From JAZDLC01 sp043802345 (GTDB lineage Bacteria; Planctomycetota; B15-G4; JADJEK01): a stretch of 7,152 nt of DNA. The translations under genes and the position numbers were made by a program. The notes under the pieces were generated by a model. The model searched no databases. It saw nothing but the letters and a program-made list of their open reading frames with translations, and was not told the DNA's origin. Of this stretch, positions 5,857 to 7,152 are shown one piece after another. The stretch is taken from NCBI GenBank assembly GCA_043802345.1, contig JAZDLC010000280.1:1-7152 (forward strand), given 5' to 3'. The first letter of the stretch is position 1; each line of letters opens with the position of its first letter.

Positions 5857-5919
5857 CATCGATACTCGAGCCCTCCACGGGTCGGCTTTCCACGATTCGA
5901 GTACGAGTACGGGATCGAT
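5846..5919. repeat. Second, overlapping inverted repeat downstream of copy B
   Basis: ATCGATCCCG at 5846-5855 is the reverse complement of CGGGATCGAT at 5910-5919. TACTCG at 5863-5868 also pairs with CGAGTA at 5898-5903, which is followed by a second CGAGTA at 5904-5909. This stem shares bases 5846-5855 with the first hairpin, so the two stems cannot form at once. Copy A has no counterpart of this part. Confidence 0.65.
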
Positions 5920-5932
5920 GCCCGGCGCCTCT

Positions 5933-5984
5933 CTCTTTGGTTGCGGCTCCGCCGCGCCGAGCCCTTCGTGTCCTTCGTGGTGAA
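5933..5984. repeat. Conserved GC-rich block of copy B ending in GTGGTGAA
   Basis: The 27 bases at 5933-5959 are identical to 2457-2483. The block then reads CCCTTCGTGTCCTTCGTGGTGAA, which contains a 10-base period (CTTCGTG twice). The complement gives CACCACGAAGGACACGAAGG, the same style as the arms of element C. It ends about 25 bases before the TPR gene stop. Confidence 0.85.
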
Positions 5985-6008
5985 TCCCTTGTCCGCAGCC
6001 GCGACGGG

Positions 6009-7152
6009 CTACTGAAGCCGCTTCCTCGCCTCCCGCAGCACGGCGACATTGAACGGATCCCTCTTCAGGAACGACTTGCGCAGGGCGGTCTGCTCGATCT
6101 CCACCGCCTGCTCCTTGACCAGGTCCCTCGCCCGTCCCAGGAACTCCAGCGCTTCACCCATCCGATCCAGGGCTTTCAGGCAGCGATAATGGATGAAGGT
6201 ACTCTCCGCCTCCCTGCGGCGACCGCCCGCCCGCTGCCCCAGGTAGCGCATCCCCTTGCGACTGACCGCGTAGGCGAACCGCGGGCGCTTCTGGGCCAGG
6301 CGCACGAAGGCGAGCGCCGCATACACCAGGCTCTGCTGGCGCGGAAGGCCCAGGTCAGCCGCCAGCCCCACTGCCTGATTCGCATACTCCGCTCCCGCCG
6401 CCAGGTCGCCGTCGACGTTGTGCCGGGCGGACTCGAGCAACGCCAGGCTGGCCAGGGCGTAGACGTGAACTGTCCGGTCGCCCGCCTGGTCCAGCTCCGT
6501 CAACGCCTGCCGCAGCAGGTTCCTCCCCTCCAGGAACCTGCGCATGCGCATCGCCAGGTCTCCTCGCAGGAAGAGACAGCGGGCCTCCAGTCCCCGGTCG
6601 CTGTTCGCCCGCGCGATCCGGTTCGCCATGTCGACCGCCTTCTGCGCCCGCTCCAGGTCGGCGAACATCCGGTAGACGCGGGCCAGCTGGTAGAACGAAC
6701 GCCCCCGTCCCCGCTCGTCGCGCAGCTTCTCGAACAGACGCAGGGCGCTCTTCAACGTCTCCAGGGCAGTGGCCGGGCGGTCGGTGCTGATGTGGAGCTG
6801 GCCGAGGAGCAGCAGGCCGAAAGCCCGTCCCTGCTCGTCCCCCGCCTCGGCAGCCAGCGCGTCCGCCCGGTTCAGCAGGTCCTCGTACCCGATCTCGCCC
6901 AGGGTCCTGAGGATCGCAGCGTTCGCTCTCAGGGCGGCCGCTTGCTGCCCGGGGTTCCGGGCCAGCAGCGCCGCGGCCTGTGACGCTTCCGCATGCTGGA
7001 GGGCCGCGAGGAACCTCCCGGTCGCTGCGTCGTGCCGGGCCAGCAGGACGTGCGCCTGAGCCTTCAGTGACGGATCGCTCACCTGGTTGGCCACCCGGGC
7101 CGCGAGGAGCAGGGCCTCGCCCTGCTTCTGCCGGTGTCCCAGGTGGCCCGCA
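6009..7152 (-). CDS. TPR-repeat protein, C-terminal part (runs off the right edge)
   Basis: The frame is open to the right edge, giving 380 visible residues, so the N-terminus is missing. A GTG at 7094 is not a believable start, because the 19 codons before it continue the same helical pattern (HRQKQGEALLLAARV). The visible part is an all-helical array. Approximate TPR units, counted from the right edge, are 28-61, 110-143 (GLLLLGQL..ALETLKSAL), 150-183 (FYQLARVY..AQKAVDMA), 189-222, 228-266, 274-307 and 317-350. It ends with LRKSFLKRDPFNVAVL, close to the tail of large regulators in which TPRs follow a Ser/Thr kinase or an AAA/NB-ARC-type ATPase. That head is inferred, not seen. The role is probably protein-protein interaction in the cytoplasm. 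No membrane segment or signal peptide is visible. Confidence 0.88.
   Translation of the reverse strand, partial: AGHLGHRQKQGEALLLAARVANQVSDPSLKAQAHVLLARHDAATGRFLAALQHAEASQAAALLARNPGQQAAALRANAAILRTLGEIGYEDLLNRADALAAEAGDEQGRAFGLLLLGQLHISTDRPATALETLKSALRLFEKLRDERGRGRSFYQLARVYRMFADLERAQKAVDMANRIARANSDRGLEARCLFLRGDLAMRMRRFLEGRNLLRQALTELDQAGDRTVHVYALASLALLESARHNVDGDLAAGAEYANQAVGLAADLGLPRQQSLVYAALAFVRLAQKRPRFAYAVSRKGMRYLGQRAGGRRREAESTFIHYRCLKALDRMGEALEFLGRARDLVKEQAVEIEQTALRKSFLKRDPFNVAVLREARKRLQ

Noticed and set aside
4976..6049. 357-residue minus-strand open frame
   Set aside because: It is antisense to the reductase and passes through repeat copy B. The reductase motifs on the plus strand are unmistakable.
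7036..7094. GTG at 7094 as the true start of the TPR gene
   Set aside because: The frame stays open to the window edge with the same helical repeat pattern, so the gene continues beyond base 7152.

Overview
The window looks like a piece of chromosome from a GC-rich, free-living bacterium. The coding style (many Arg, Ala, Glu and Leu codons), a long regulator-type TPR protein, and intergenic repeats of a kind seen in environmental genomes would fit Acidobacteriota or a similar deep-branching phylum. No marker gene is present, so this placement is a guess. No RNA gene, CRISPR array, transposase or phage gene was seen.

Left part (1-2256): a divergent pair. On the minus strand, running off the left edge, is the first part of a DUF4011-type superfamily I helicase/ATPase with an intact Walker A motif. 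About 90 bases away on the plus strand is a compact SNM1/Pso2-type metallo-beta-lactamase/beta-CASP nuclease, a family better known from eukaryotic interstrand cross-link repair. Both proteins act on nucleic acid. Sharing one intergenic region makes a repair or defence module possible but unproven.

Middle part (2257-4893): a two-domain glycosyltransferase and a class I SAM-dependent methyltransferase, both on the minus strand and separated by 258 bases that hold a long inverted repeat. Right part (5012-7152): a short-chain dehydrogenase/reductase on the plus strand, divergent from the methyltransferase. It is convergent with the C-terminal part of a TPR protein that runs off the right edge.

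The most unusual non-coding content is a family of intergenic repeats. Two related copies, at about 2320-2498 and 5783-5984, sit in the two convergent gene junctions. Each has a hairpin whose arms are built from degenerate AATCGA hexamers around a conserved loop of about 25 bases. Each is followed by a conserved GC-rich block that ends in GTGGTGA. A third, different element at 3974-4042 is a 20-bp inverted repeat made of ACCACAGAG-type sequence, just 3' of the methyltransferase. All gaps between genes are shorter than 300 bases.

The genes do not form one clear pathway. The helicase and SNM1 pair is the most suggestive functional link. The glycosyltransferase, methyltransferase, reductase and TPR protein look like ordinary accessory or housekeeping functions.
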